64,000 nucleotides of DNA, taken from assembly GCA_963377175.1 (NCBI GenBank), contig CAUJNA010003735.1, positions 62,001-126,000 of the forward strand, in the 5' to 3' direction. Below the pieces are notes generated by a model. That model was given only the letters and a program-made list of their open reading frames with translations, searched no databases and had not been told where the DNA came from. The position numbers and the translations under genes were made by a program. Within the stretch, counting starts at the first letter, position 1; each line of letters begins with the position of its first letter. Positions 40,756 to 52,099 of the stretch are shown here, in pieces. This stretch comes from Effrenium voratum (taxonomy: Eukaryota; Sar; Dinophyceae; Suessiales; Symbiodiniaceae).

Positions 40756-42221
40756 AAGGTTTCCTTGGTTCCCTATTCCCTACTCCACTCATTGGTAGGG
40801 GTTCGAACACAGGCTTTTCTTTACAACCGTCGCGCCCGATACGTCACTTGCCTTCCTCTAGCCCTGAGCTCGTTTTTTGTTTTTGGCCATTGTTGCGGGG
40901 GGCTCCCTACGTTGCCCGTGCTGTTACACATCGCCTTTTTGGAAAGTGTACAAAAGTGGGGCACTTGTACCCAAAAGGGGTGTATGCCACAGCCTGGGGG
41001 TTTCTTTTTGTTTTGCCCTGGCCGGTGATCACACCATGAGGTGCGGTCATCCTGACTGTCCCTTTGGGGCTCGGGACACGAGTTGACGAGCTAACTTTCG
41101 AGACCAGAAAACCAAGGTCGATCGACTTGTTGTTTGTCCCAAACTAGAGAACCTACTTGGGAATTGAGGGCCACCCCCATGTTCCAGGTGTTTTGCCCAA
41201 AAATCGAGTGCCCTTCTTTCCCCCAAAAAATGAGGGCGGTGCCGCTCCGAGGTGATGCCTCTTTCGATGCGAGCAGCCAGGTGGTGCAGGTGGTCCTTGG
41301 GCTGGGGGCGGGAGGTTTGATGGACAGGGCCATGGAACAAGTTGGGGCTTGTTGGACCTTGTGGTTGGGGGAGTGGGGGGGGGCATTTGGGTGCGGGGGG
41401 GGGAGGGGTATTGTGGATGGAAAATATCAATTTTCGCACCAGCTGGTAGGTGGGTTATCCCGGTAGTTCTTTACAGGGCTTCATCGATCCGAACTGGTGG
41501 GAAGTAAGCAAGCTTCGTGGATTCGTTACCGCCAAGTGTTAAGGTTTCTGGGCAAATTATAGTGCGACCTCGCAACGACAGCCACGTTTTTGGTGGGTCC
41601 CGTTTAAGGACATATTCCCCAAGAGCAATGCTTCAAACTGGCCCTTTATCCGAGGTTTATTTTATTTTCCGGGTGGGAGGTTGCAATGTTTTTGTTTCAG
41701 GGGTTCGGGTCATGCTACCCGAATGCATGAGTATTGGTGAGCCACGGAACCCAGGCAGCTGTATGCAGTTTGTACCCTTTTTGGGGGGAAACCAAGATGA
41801 GTTTGAATAAGTATCAAATTATCAACACGGCATATTATACACATATATATATATATATATGTATATACAGATATATTGTAAAGTTTACAGTAAAACAGTT
41901 ATGTTGAGCATTTGTCGGCAAGATGCGACCCCCCCCCAAAGGTCGGGGACTGGTAGGGAAAATGGCCCTCTAGATGTGTTCCCCTTTCTCCAAGAATCAT
42001 GGGAGAGGGCCCTTCTTTTCAGGATGGCAGTCCGACTCCGATGTGGCGAGAGGAATCGCCTTTGTGACATTTTTCGAGTTTTTAGACATTTCGAAGAGCA
42101 GGGGGACCTTCCACGACAAGATTCCAATCTGTGGTAGAAAAAAAGCACCTGTCATGGTATGGAAAGCTGTTGTGAAGCGTGGTTGGTGCACCCCCTCTTT
42201 AGAAAAGCGTCAGACCTTCAG
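40756..42221. other. No gene recognised; (TA)n at 41,842-41,875
   Basis: G-rich 41,360-41,410. Several plus frames are open at 40,765-41,090 at once, which argues against any being real. Confidence 0.35.
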
Positions 42222-42340
42222 CGGGGCTCAAAGACCGAACCGCCAGATGCTGGAGCTGCCCAGGGCAGCAAGTCTGAGTCGGATGTCCGAGGCGCTTCCT
42301 GCAGCTTCGGCCTCTCCTGCGGTTCAACCGTTTAGCCGGC
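42222..42340 (+). CDS. Candidate exon, unknown product
   Basis: Follows AGACCTTCAG. The frame NRQMLELPRAASLSRMSEAL then PAASASPAVQPF is G/C-ending and low in complexity near its end. A family A element begins 15 bases after its end. Confidence 0.35.
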
Positions 42341-42354
42341 AAGGGTAGCTTCAC

Positions 42355-42473
42355 CTAGGTCCCCCGGTAGTGCCCTTTGACCAACTTTTTTTGGGGAAAA
42401 TTCGGTTCCCCTACTAAAATAGACTACAGAAAAAAGGGTACCCTTATTCTAACTTCTCTACTGGAGGGCCTAG
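42355..42473 (+). repeat. Introner-like element family A
   Basis: CTAGGTCCCCCGGTAGTGCC to CTGGAGGGCCTAG, 119 bp, the shortest copy. Confidence 0.65.
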
Positions 42474-42484
42474 TCCCGGTTCTT

Positions 42485-42590
42485 GGATCAAGTTGTCTTT
42501 CTTGTGTTCTTTGGTTCTGTTCATTTTTAGTAGGGGCTCTTGCAACAAACCAAGTTGCTTTGCTACCATGCCAAGGGTTGTGAAGTTAGT
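42485..42590. repeat. Interspersed repeat family G, copy 2
   Basis: GTTCTGTTCATTTTTAGTAG, CAACAAACCAAGTTGC, ACCATGCCAAGGGTTGTGAA as at 15.6 kb. Confidence 0.55.
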
Positions 42591-43944
42591 GCACAAGAAC
42601 TCTCCCTGAGGAATGTCGTGTTCCCAAAGGGGCTTGGTTGGTGATTGTGGACATGTTTGAAGGCACGAAACCAGATCCTTCTGGAACATTTGCAGGAAGT
42701 TGGGCAATTATCAACCGACTACCAGGGCGTTGGACAAGTTTGGTTGATACCTCCAAGAGGAAACCGGAATGACTTGTAGGGAGTTAACCTACATCTTGCG
42801 AATACGGTGGTCCAGAAGCGACCAAACAGGCTCCGGGTTTTGCCTTCGGAGCAATTATGATATGTAGAACCTTCCAGGGAGTGCCTGCGTGTGGGTGTGC
42901 ATGTCTGTTGACGAAGCCCAGTCTCAAAACCAAAGGCAAATCACAATTGTCGGGTTTGGACATGATCCTGGCGCGAAAGAGGTACCGTGGATGGGCAAAA
43001 TCCTGCACCACCTCAGAGACCCTGGAAGGATGATTCCCCTGTAAATACCAACAAAGAATGGTTTCCCATGGTTTCCAAGTGGTGCAGGATTTTGTCCATC
43101 CACAGTATTACACATACGGGCCCTTGGGAAATGACAACAAAGAGGCTCAAATAGCATTTTGATTCTCCAGAGAGAGTTTTCTCAATAAGGGGCTAGTTTT
43201 CAGACGGGCCAACCCCCACGAAGCGGAGTTTTGTTTTTTGCCTTGCAGCTTGATGTGAACAGGGTGGCCCACAATTCCATGTCCCAAGGTGGTCAGGGTG
43301 GAATACCTGAATGCCTGGGGTCATAACTGAGGACCCTTTTTGGGTGGCGACACTTTGTTCCTTGGGTGTCCAACAAGCTTCTTGGGTGTACCCGCAGCAG
43401 GATCCAACATGGGGGTCCGTGGGATACTATCACTTTTCCCCGTGTGTGAAGGCACCCTTCAAGCGTTGCTCTGATTTGACCTTAGTCTAATTGTGGGTAT
43501 TTGACCCCGTGGGTGTCCGATGTCCCAAGAAAACCGAAGGTGCTTGCTGTATCAACGCAGTAAAGTCTAGAAAAAACATGCAGCAAGGAAAAACATAAGG
43601 AGCGCTGAGTCCATTGTGGGATCCGGATCCTATAAAACGACCACACCCAAATGAAATTTGGGGCTTCGTTTCTTCCATTTGCTTAAGACTTTAAACAAAA
43701 ACAACTGTTGGTTTTAAAGGGAATCTATCACCTCTGGAGTTCATTTGTTTTAAAAGTTTTCCGGGGGGGCGACACCGCCAACGAATGGTTTCCTTGAGGA
43801 AAGGTTTGGAAAGGTGGGGAAAGAGACGCCTGCCGGCCAGATGTCCCCGGGCTTGTCCCCCGGCTCAGCCTTGTCCGGGTCTGGTCAGCGCTTCTCTCTG
43901 GCAGACCGCTGGCGCGCCTCGTGTGAACTGGTGGGCGGGGTAGG
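42591..43944. other. No gene recognised; two element copies
   Basis: Family B copy at 42,983-43,107 (TACCGTGGATGGGCAAAATC / GATTTTGTCCATCCACAGTA) and family H copy at 43,683-43,785 (ACTGTTGGTTTTAAAGGGAA, CTATCACCTCTGG, GGGGGGGCGACACCGCCAAC). No exon supported. Confidence 0.45.
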
Positions 43945-45175
43945 GGTGGGTGGGGTGGGTGTGGGGTGGGGTGCGGGGTGGGTGGGTGGGTGGGTGGGTG
44001 AGGGTGGGTGGGGTGGGTGAGAGACAGACAGACAGACAGACCGACAGACAGAGACAGAGACAGAGACAGAGACAGAGACAGAGACAGAGACAGAGACAGA
44101 GACAGAGACAGAGACAGACAGACAGAGACAGAGACAGACAGACAGACAGACAGACAGAAAGACAGAAACAGACAGAGACAGAGACAGAGAGGCAGACAGA
44201 CAGACAGACAGACAGACACACATTTCTCTTTCTTTCCGGATGGGTGGGGGGGCTTGAGCGGGGTGGGGTGGGGGGTGGGGGGGTGGGGGGGTGGGTGGGT
44301 GGGTGGGTGGGTGGGTGGGTGGGTGGGTGGGTGGGTGGGTGGGTGGGTGTGGGTGTGGGTGTGGGTGTGGGTGTGGGTGTGGGTGTGGGTGTGGGTGTGG
44401 GTGTGGGTGTGGGTGTGTGGGTGTGGGTGTGGGTGTGGGTGTGGGTGTGGGTGTGGGTGTGGGTGTGGGTGTGGGTGTGGGTGTGGGTGTGGGTGTGGGT
44501 GTGGGTGTGGGTGTGGGTGTGGGTGTGGGTGTGGGTGTGGGTGTGGGTGTGGGTGTGGGTGTGGGTGTGGGTGTGGGTGTGGGTGTGGGTGTGGGTGTGG
44601 GTGTGGGTGTGGGTGTGGGTGTGGGTGTGGGTGTGGGTGTGGGTGTGGGTGTGGGTGTGGGTGTGGGTGTGGGGGTGGGTGTGGTGTGGGTGTGGGTGTG
44701 GGTGTGGGTGTGGGTGTGGGTGTGGGTGTGGGTGTGGGTGTGGGTGTGGGTGTGGGTGTGGGTGTGGGTGTGGGTGTGGGTGTGGGTGTGGGTGTGGGTG
44801 TGGGTGTGGGTGTGGGTGTGGGTGTGGGTGTGGGTGTGGGTGTGGGTGTGGGTGTGGGTGTGGGTGTGGGTGTGGGTGTGGGTGTGGGTGTGGGTGTGGG
44901 GTGGGTTTGGGTGTGGGTGTGGGTGTGGGTGTGGGTGTGGGTGTGGGTGTGGGTGTGGGGTGGGTGTGGGTGGGTGGGTGGGTGGGTGGGTGGTGGCGGG
45001 GTGGTGGGTGGGTGGAGTGGGTGGGTGGGTGGGTGGGTGGGGTGGGGTGGGTGGGTGGGTGGGGTGGGGTGGGTGGGTGGGTGGGTGGGTGGGGTGGGGT
45101 GGGTGGGTGGGTGGGTGGGTGGGTGGGTGGGTGGGTGGGTGGGTGGGTGGGTGGGTGGGTGGGTGGGTGGGGGGG
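43945..45175 (+). repeat. GGGTGG / GACAGA / GGGTGT satellite complex
   Basis: In order: GGGTGGGTG repeats (43,945-44,020), GACAGA repeats (44,025-44,220), GGGTGG (44,240-44,345), about 600 bp of GGGTGT (44,346-44,960) and GGTGGGTG (44,960-45,175). The plus strand has essentially no C after 44,225. It gives 300-500-codon pseudo-ORFs of G, V, W, C or of P, T, H on the other strand, which are not genes. G-quadruplex potential is very high. Confidence 0.95.
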
Positions 45176-45353
45176 AGGGGGTACTGGCAGGGTACTGGCA
45201 GGAACAGGTTTTGCTCTGACCTCCTCTCATCATAAGCACTGTTGTTTGTTTGTTTTTTTTTTTGCGGGGAACCCCAACCTTTCGTTGGTTTTGTGCCTGT
45301 TTGAAGACACACCTGTTTGGCCCACCTGTCCTGACCCATCCAAGGCAACAACG

Positions 45354-45474
45354 ATGTGCGGCTCAACTCTTTCGGCAACTCCCAGATGATCAGCGGCAGG
45401 GCTGCTCAGCCGAGCGGATCCGAGCGGCCAACTGGACATCTCGGCAGGATGGGTGGGCATCTATGCGCGTGTTT
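45354..45474 (+). CDS. Candidate exon, unknown product
   Basis: The frame RCAAQLFRQLPDDQRQGCSA then ERIRAANWTSRQDGWASMRV is G/C-ending and helical/charged. Borders uncertain. No family recognised. Confidence 0.38.
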
Positions 45475-46849
45475 TCTTTTTGAGGGTGCCCGTGGCTTGG
45501 CTTGAGAACCTGAAAGTACAACCTGCAGTTTGGGGAGTCCATATTTTTTCAAAACACGAGTTTCGCTGCCAGTTTGAGGGGTTTGCTTTTGCGTTATTTC
45601 TGCTCAGGGGCCCTCAACAGTGTGCGTAAGGCCCCTATTCTTCCAGCGAGACCCCGTAGCTGCCGCTTCTGGGGAAATACATGCTGGCTTCAAAAGACAA
45701 AAATGTGAGTATGTGACTGCCTTTCTTGGTGGATTGCGCGGCATTGATCCAGGCAAGTTCAGTGAAGCAAGTAGCTCCTGTGGAAGTGCTGATGCTTTCA
45801 TCTCTTTAAGGGAGCCCTGTGTTTCCATTCTCAGACGCGTTGTTTTACCTTCACGTTACCTTTATTTTGCTTAGAGAGCGGGTGCTGGTTGGGGGTGCAG
45901 CGTGTGATGGAAAATGATCCAAAACGTTCCTTCTGTTTGTTTATGAGCCCGTGGCAAGCTCCGATTTCGCTGAGGCGAGCTGGTCAGGCAGCTCACCAGC
46001 GACCAGGGCCGCACGCGTCGCCAGGCATTGGATGCGTGTGAACGGACGGTTTCGCCTGAGATGGTTTCCACCCCCAACCACTCCCAAAGAAAACAACGGA
46101 CGGATGGAGGTTTTTGGAGGACCAATTACTTCCTTGTAGGGAAGCCTCCTGCCCACTTCCCTGGGTGTGCGAAAGCGGGTAGCGGATGGTAGCGGACGAT
46201 TCGTTCCCTCTGTGGGGGGGCCTTTTGGTTCCGTGGAGTCTGACCAACCGAATCGAGCTCGCAAGGGATTATGCTTCGCGCAGCAATCTCCCAGGATGAA
46301 GCGTGCTGTAGTAACTGAAGGCTCCTTTTATTCAGCCCAGAATGCCTTGGTGTAGATGGGTGTCACCAAAAAAATGGCGAGGCGTCCCGCTGGCTGAAAC
46401 CACAGGACTGCATGCTTCGATCAGGGGTTTGATTTTGAATCGGAATTCAACCCTTTGGTGGACATCAGTGGGATTTCTGTCCGCACCATGTTTGAGGGTG
46501 TTTCCCATTGAAGCGACGAGCCATATTTGACAACGAGTTTGAGCCAACATCTTGCCAGATGAGCCTCTTGGACACAGTCTTGGCGGCTATTCGCAAGATC
46601 AGGCCGGACTTGGAAGGAACGGGGTGATCACGGGTCCGCAACTTGTTGGACCTCGGAATGATGGAATGACCCCTATAAAAACCATCCAACTGGTCCTACC
46701 TATCGCACCGATCGCAAGCAAGTTGTGTTTGCGTCCAAAGGGACAGAAGGCCAGGCCCCACATGCATAGACAGTTTGCAAGTGAAGGGGTTGGACTGTAC
46801 ACCCTCAAAAATTGGCCCTAAAAAGTGAAGTCCCGGGCTTTTTGCCGGC
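45475..46849. other. No gene recognised
   Basis: The phrase CCTACCTATCGCACCGATCGCAAG near 46,696-46,719 recurs near 60,729-60,752, a further interspersed repeat, and its neighbour GGACTGTACACCCTCAAAAA recurs at 36.85 kb. No exon supported. Confidence 0.35.
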
Positions 46850-46982
46850 ACGCGCGGATTTTGTTGGGTTTGCTGGACCTTTCCCGAAGCTGCGACGGCC
46901 GAATCTTGCAGGGTGCCGTGGAATCCGAACAGCACCGCCCGACTTGGCCGACGCCTCGGGATCGCATCGGCCAGAAATCTTT
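46850..46982 (+). CDS. Candidate exon, unknown product
   Basis: The frame ARILLGLLDLSRSCDGRILQ then GAVESEQHRPTWPTPRDRIG is the most G/C-ending of three open plus frames. Donor unclear; a family D-like end (GGCTGTGGTTGTCAAAAC) begins at 47,002. Confidence 0.33.
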
Positions 46983-47636
46983 GGGGGGACCCTTCAAAAT
47001 GTGGCTGTGGTTGTCAAAACAAATGGGATCCCATTTTGGGGTAGGTGCACCAGGTACCATTTTGGTTAGTAGGTGAATTCACCACCCATTTTAGATAGCC
47101 TATTTTAGTGGTTGGATTGGGTCCCGTTCATGTCAGTGAGTAGCATGCCAGGATATTGAGCAAAACAAGCAACATCCTTGCCTCAGAAAGTCACCTGCAT
47201 GGTAATTGAGCGCTTTTGAGGGTACCCCTGTCAGGTGAGTTTCTTTTTGTTGCTCAACTACGCATGTAAAGATGCGGAAACTATTCTTTGAAAAGGGGCG
47301 GGCGCGCCACAGTCGCGGAAGGCAGCGGAAAAGCTTCGCGGAAGTTCACGGACGTGTTTGCTACGGCATATGTTCGGCTGGCAATGGCGCCAGCGTTTGC
47401 TGAGGAAAGAGCCTGAGGCACGTACTGAAAGGCTGGAGGGAACCCACAAACAGAATCCCAAACGCGGAAGCGCCGCGGGAGCGCCGTGGGAGCGCCGAGG
47501 CTCGAGCGCCAGAAGATGACCCTGTCCCAACACACGCAGCAGGAGGAAACCTAAGCGCTTTCTATTGGCTCAGGGCTTTGCGTTGGAGAATGCTCGTCAG
47601 CGAACAAGACTTGCCAGCGGCAACGAAAGCAGGCAG
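46983..47636. other. No gene recognised; foldback-core relative at 47,035-47,125
   Basis: GGTAGGTGCACCAGGTACCA and TTTTAGTGGTTGGATTGGGT match the core of the 33.46-kb foldback. GCGGAAAAGCTTCGCGGAAG (47,328) recurs at 48,325 on the far side of the CAA array, a direct repeat flanking it. Confidence 0.4.
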
Positions 47637-48195
<559 letters not shown>

Positions 48196-48611
48196 AAGAC
48201 AAACAATGCCAATGCCCTAAAGATATGAACATCTCACAACCGAGGCTTAAATTGTGGTCGCGGAATCCACTTCGGAAGCAACACGCCCCTAAATGCTGCA
48301 AAATTGTCCCCGGCGGAAGTTCGCGGAAAAAGCTTCGCGGAAGGTACCCGCGCAGGCCACGCAAGGGTGGCAGAAGTTTGAGGAATTTCATATGAACTGG
48401 AAAGCGACAAACAACATTACTGAGGTTGGTGTCCCTTAAAAGCAAAGGAACCACCCACCACTCTTTTTTTGGTCCCCCTTGTTGGGATCCCCTGTTTTGA
48501 CACCGTCCATTCACCTGAGTACTTTTTTAAGTCCTCAGTTCCTGGGCTTGTGGGGTTTACAGCGCAAAATCGAGTAGGACTAAAACTGGAGGTGGTGTGT
48601 TTGGTATGGTA

Positions 48612-48702
48612 TTGCCCAATGGACCCGCACCCGCCGAGTGTGGGACTTTCTGGGCCTGTTCCTGATCTCCTGGGACGTGATCTTCATCCCCTTTGAGGCA
48701 GA
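48612..48702 (+). CDS. Exon fragment resembling an S1 helix of a voltage-gated ion channel
   Basis: The frame PSVWDFLGLFLISWDVIFIP then FEA shows the pattern of the first membrane helix in dinoflagellate EAG/CNG-type cation channels (arginine/serine lead, VWD..., then hydrophobic LFLISWDVIFIP ending in Pro and an acidic residue). That family carries six helices, and none of the others is evident nearby, so this is a lone exon or pseudogene. Recognition is from remembered family pattern, without alignment. Confidence 0.33.
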
Positions 48703-48943
48703 CAAACGGGGTGGGGAGGGGTATCGTGGATGCTCAGCTGAGATCTCTTTTGACGTGATCCTACACCGATTGCAATGTTGGCCTCTTAAGTGGCTGGGCT
48801 ATGGCGCATGCTGCATGCTCACATCCTTGGGGTGCCTCGTCCGGCTTTTGCGCTACGAATTCTTTGTTGTCGGGGCTTGGCGCTGAAACAAGCCCTCTAA
48901 ACAGTTGGAATATGTTTTTGCAACCATTCCTTTGGGTTGTTTT

Positions 48944-48948
48944 GTTTT
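48944..48948 (+). other. Target-site duplication, left (GTTTT)
   Basis: GTTTT here and at 56,977-56,981 flank the element; 5 bp is the usual size for copia elements. Confidence 0.75.
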
Positions 48949-49006
48949 TGTGAATCCCCGACTTTCATGGCTCAAGAAAAAGGAACCGTGCGGTTTAGCA
49001 CTTGTA
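48949..49006 (+). repeat. 5' LTR, 58 bp
   Basis: Starts TGTGAATCCCCG and ends GCACTTGTA, identical base for base to 56,919-56,976. It contains TGGCTCAAG, equal to the last nine bases of the dinoflagellate spliced leader. No TATA box or polyadenylation signal is visible. Fifty-eight bases is far shorter than usual LTRs (100 to several hundred). Confidence 0.9.
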
Positions 49007-49031
49007 GGTTATGAGCCCAACGCTGCTCGGG
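49007..49031 (+). promoter_or_regulatory. Primer-binding site for a tRNA-Met (CAU) half molecule
   Basis: GGTTATGAGCCCAACGCTGC begins at the first base after the LTR. Its complement GCAGCGTTGGGCTCATAACC is the D-stem-side and anticodon arm of a CAU tRNA-Met, with GGGCTCATAACCC being the initiator-type anticodon stem-loop. Pairing with an internal tRNA segment rather than the 3' CCA end is known from Drosophila copia, which primes from a cleaved 5' half of initiator tRNA. Confidence 0.75.
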
Positions 49032-49043
49032 TAGGCCCCCGCA

Positions 49044-52000
49044 ATGGACGCTGGCATGAGGAGAAGGAGGGCCAGGTCGATGGATGCGGGGGACGAGGGC
49101 ATCATGGTCGCCGAGCCCAACGGAGAGGTCATCCCCGAGGAGGAGGTGATGGAGGGCGAGGCGGAGAGGGGTGGTCATGGGGGCGCGGTGCCGGTGAACC
49201 CGTTTTGGAGCGAGAAGGCAAGGGCGGAGGCGGAGCTGCAGGCACTTCGGCCCAAGGACCTGCCGAGGGTTCCGGAGGGGGAGATGGCAGGAGCACACCC
49301 GGGAGAACCACATGGACATGATCGCGATCAAGAAGGGTGGCACAAAGCGGAAACAAGGAGTAGCAGCAGGTCGGAGTTCTGGAGCGATGTGAAGCGGAGC
49401 TTGCAGGAGGACCTGGAAAGGGAGAACTGGCCAAAGGGTGAAACAGAAAGGGGAAGAGGAAGCGGTAGCGATGGCCATCGTGGACATCCTGGAGGGTGGC
49501 CTGCTGAAGCTCGACATGGGGATCATCCAGGAGGGCATCGTGGGTGGGGTCGAGAACATGGCGAAGGACATCCTCGGGAGCATCCGGAACGAGGGCAAGC
49601 TGAACGCCGTGAACGAGGTGAAGGTCATCATTGGGGAGAATATGAAGGGAATCCTTGGGGAGAGTATGAAGGGAGGCCCACAGAACATGCTGAAGGGGGT
49701 CTTGCGGGTGTTCGCGGAGGTAGACCGGCGAGCGTGGGACCACATCCGGGAGACCGAGAAAGTGGACATTACGGTCGGAGAAGGCAAGGGTGGAGGGCAT
49801 CGCGGAAGACATCCCATCTATGGAAGAGGGCATGCAACTAGGGGAAGCACGGGGCACTCTCGAGAAAGGAAAGAAGAAGGTCAAACTGAGGCAGGTCGTG
49901 ATCATCCTGGCGATTCAGTTCCTGCTGGAGGCAAAGGTCCGGAACCCCGAGAAGGTAAAGGACATGGGGCAAAGGACGGGAGAAGACCGCAGCCGAGGGA
50001 ATTGGAGGTGACGAGGGATGAGGCAAGGGCGGCAACGAGAGCGGGCTTCAGGCCAATGGAGCTCCACATGGTTTGGAACCCGGCAACGAAGACGTGGATT
50101 CCAGAAGGAAACCTACCAGCTGGCCTGCGATATGATGATGAGGAACCCGTGCCGGACTATGACGACGGCATGATTGATATTCAAGCGGCCATGGAGAAGC
50201 AACTCATGCTGGCGTGCCGGATGATTCGAGGCATGGAGCAAGAACGGGATCATCTTAAGGGGAAGATGGCGGAGCAGGGCAGGTTGCTGGAGAGGAGGAA
50301 CAGCACGATCAATGAGCTGTTGGAGCAGGTCCGGGAAACTCAGGGTCAACTGAGGGAAGCCCAGGATCAGTTGGCGGACTGGAGATCATGGTGGGATCGC
50401 TGGGAGTGGGATGGAACCCGGCGGAGGAGGTTTGAGGAAGAAGAGGAGGAGATCTTCCAGACACCTGCAGAACCGGGTGGAGGACATGGAAAAGGGGAAC
50501 GGCGAGATCGGACCAGGTCCCCACATCCACCTCCGCATCCTCCGAGGCCAAGGACGCCAGAACAGCGAAGGACCCCAGGAGGGACGGAAGTTTCGAGGGG
50601 GACGCCACCCCGCTCTAAAAAGGGGAAAAGGTGGTCTTCGTCTAGAAGGTAACTCTAGAAGGGAGGAGCCGAGAGAAGGAGAGCTCTACACCTGGACCAA
50701 GGACTATGAGCCGGGTGGCCTGAAGATGGTACCGGCGCCAATGACCAGAAATGAGTGGGCGCTGACGTGGGAACGGGCAGATGCAATGGTGAGTGAAGCT
50801 CCGGCACCGCCTCCGGGATTGGAGGCCAGGGCCGACTTGGACCCGGAGGTGGTGGTGAGCGAGAAGACTGGGGACGTCAAGGGGATCATGGATGTCTGGC
50901 CGGAGGATGTGAAGGCAATGTTAGCAGCGGGACAGTTTCGGGAAGAGGCGATCAGAGCTGCGGAGTTGCCAAAGCTGCCGGAATTGGGGGCAAAGGAAGC
51001 GGGGCCGCTGGCAGCGGGAGACTGGTTGGCGGAAATCAAGCCGATTATGATGGACCTCAGTACCAGCGCAGCGGTCTGGTGGGAACACATCATGAACCAT
51101 GCGGAGAGGGCCTATCAGAAATGGCTGGACATGCGGCCGGTGGATCGGCTGAATGTGGCGCCGGAGGAACCCGGGTGGCTGGAAAAGTACCCGTTTTCTC
51201 CGTTGCCTCAGGGACTGAGACAGGAGGTGGTGTCAAGAAGGACGTTGTCAGCGGCAGGAATGGTCTTCAAGGTGCTCACAATGTATCAGCCAGGGGGGCC
51301 AGCAGAAAGGCAGAGCCTCCTCAACTACTTGGTGGAGCCAAAGGTGAATGGAAACACGGTGCCGGCGGAGGTCTTGGCGGCAGTGCGGCAATGGCGGAGG
51401 TGGTACATTCGCACAATGGAGCTGAAGCTGGCGATGCCGGATCCCTCGCTGCTGCTGAGAGCGTTGGATAGCATGACCAACGGGATCGCAAAGGAAGGAA
51501 GCCAGGTCCACTTCAGGCTCAGTCTCTTGAGAAACAGCCTGGGGGTGGATGTCGCACCAACGCAAGACGGCATCATCCAGCCGGCGGAGTTCATCCAAGC
51601 GGAGGTGGAAGTGATGGTGGCCTCAAAGGCGGACGAGAAGGTGGTGAAGGTCAAAAGCATGAAGCCGACAGAGCAGTCTGGGCAGCGCAGGGAGGGAGAG
51701 AAGAAGCTCTGCGTGTACTTTGCAGGAGAACGAGGATGCCGGATGGGCCGGAACTGCAACTATAGCCATGACTGGTCGGTGGTGGAGAAGAAGGCAGATC
51801 GGTGCTGGATCTGTGGGTCGCTAAAGCACCGAAAGGGGGAATGCCCGGTGAAGCATGAGGCGGCCGGAAGGACTGGGTTCAGACAGCAGCAGGCGCAGGG
51901 CGAGTCGCAGCAGCAGAACAAGTCGCAGCAGCCAGTCAAACCAAAGGTTGCAGCGGAAAAGGGGGTGGCAGAGGACGCGAAGGAGGCGTCTGGGTCCGGG

Positions 52001-52060
52001 GGAGCTGGACGGCAAGGTCAAAATGTCCAGGAACTGCTGACGGAAGCGACAGGGCTGTTG
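49044..52060 (+). pseudogene. Gag, frameshifted; CCCH and CCHC zinc fingers
   Basis: The first ATG at 49,044 opens MDAGMRRRRARS, only 37 bases after the LTR. Motif NPFWSEKARAEAELQALRPK (about 49,194) marks the start of dinoflagellate copia gag. The frame then shifts near 49,290, 49,390-49,435, 49,790, 50,000 and 50,645. Recognisable parts: an acidic helical region (EEEAVAMAIVDILEGG, frame at 49,438), a coiled coil near 50,190-50,400 (MEQERDHLKGKMAEQGRLLE), a Pro/Arg stretch, and the capsid-like region 50,690-51,650 in one long open frame (50,411-52,912). At 51,709-51,770 a C-x8-C-x5-C-x3-H finger (CVYF..SHDW) is followed at 51,805-51,845 by C-x2-C-x4-H-x4-C (CWICGSLKHRKGEC), both likely to bind RNA. 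Gag would form the particle and package RNA. Confidence 0.8.
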
Positions 52061-52099
52061 AAGTCGCTGAGCATAGTCAAGGTCATCAGAGTTCGGTCG

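Larger units (their letters stand above)
48196..48948. other. Intergenic stretch with one weak exon
   Basis: Apart from the exon at 48,612-48,702 nothing is supportable. The last five bases (GTTTT) are the left target duplication of the copia element. Confidence 0.35.

Noticed and set aside
40796..40815. GGTTCGAACAC as a tRNA B box
   Set aside because: No A box, stems or acceptor arm around it.
43950..45389. Very long open frames (up to 503 codons) in the GGGTGT region
   Set aside because: All frames on both strands are open because of the repeat composition; products are simple G/V/W/C or P/T/H strings.
48972..49905. Minus-strand frames of 258-281 codons across gag
   Set aside because: Antisense shadows of the G/C-rich gag region; the plus strand carries recognisable gag motifs.
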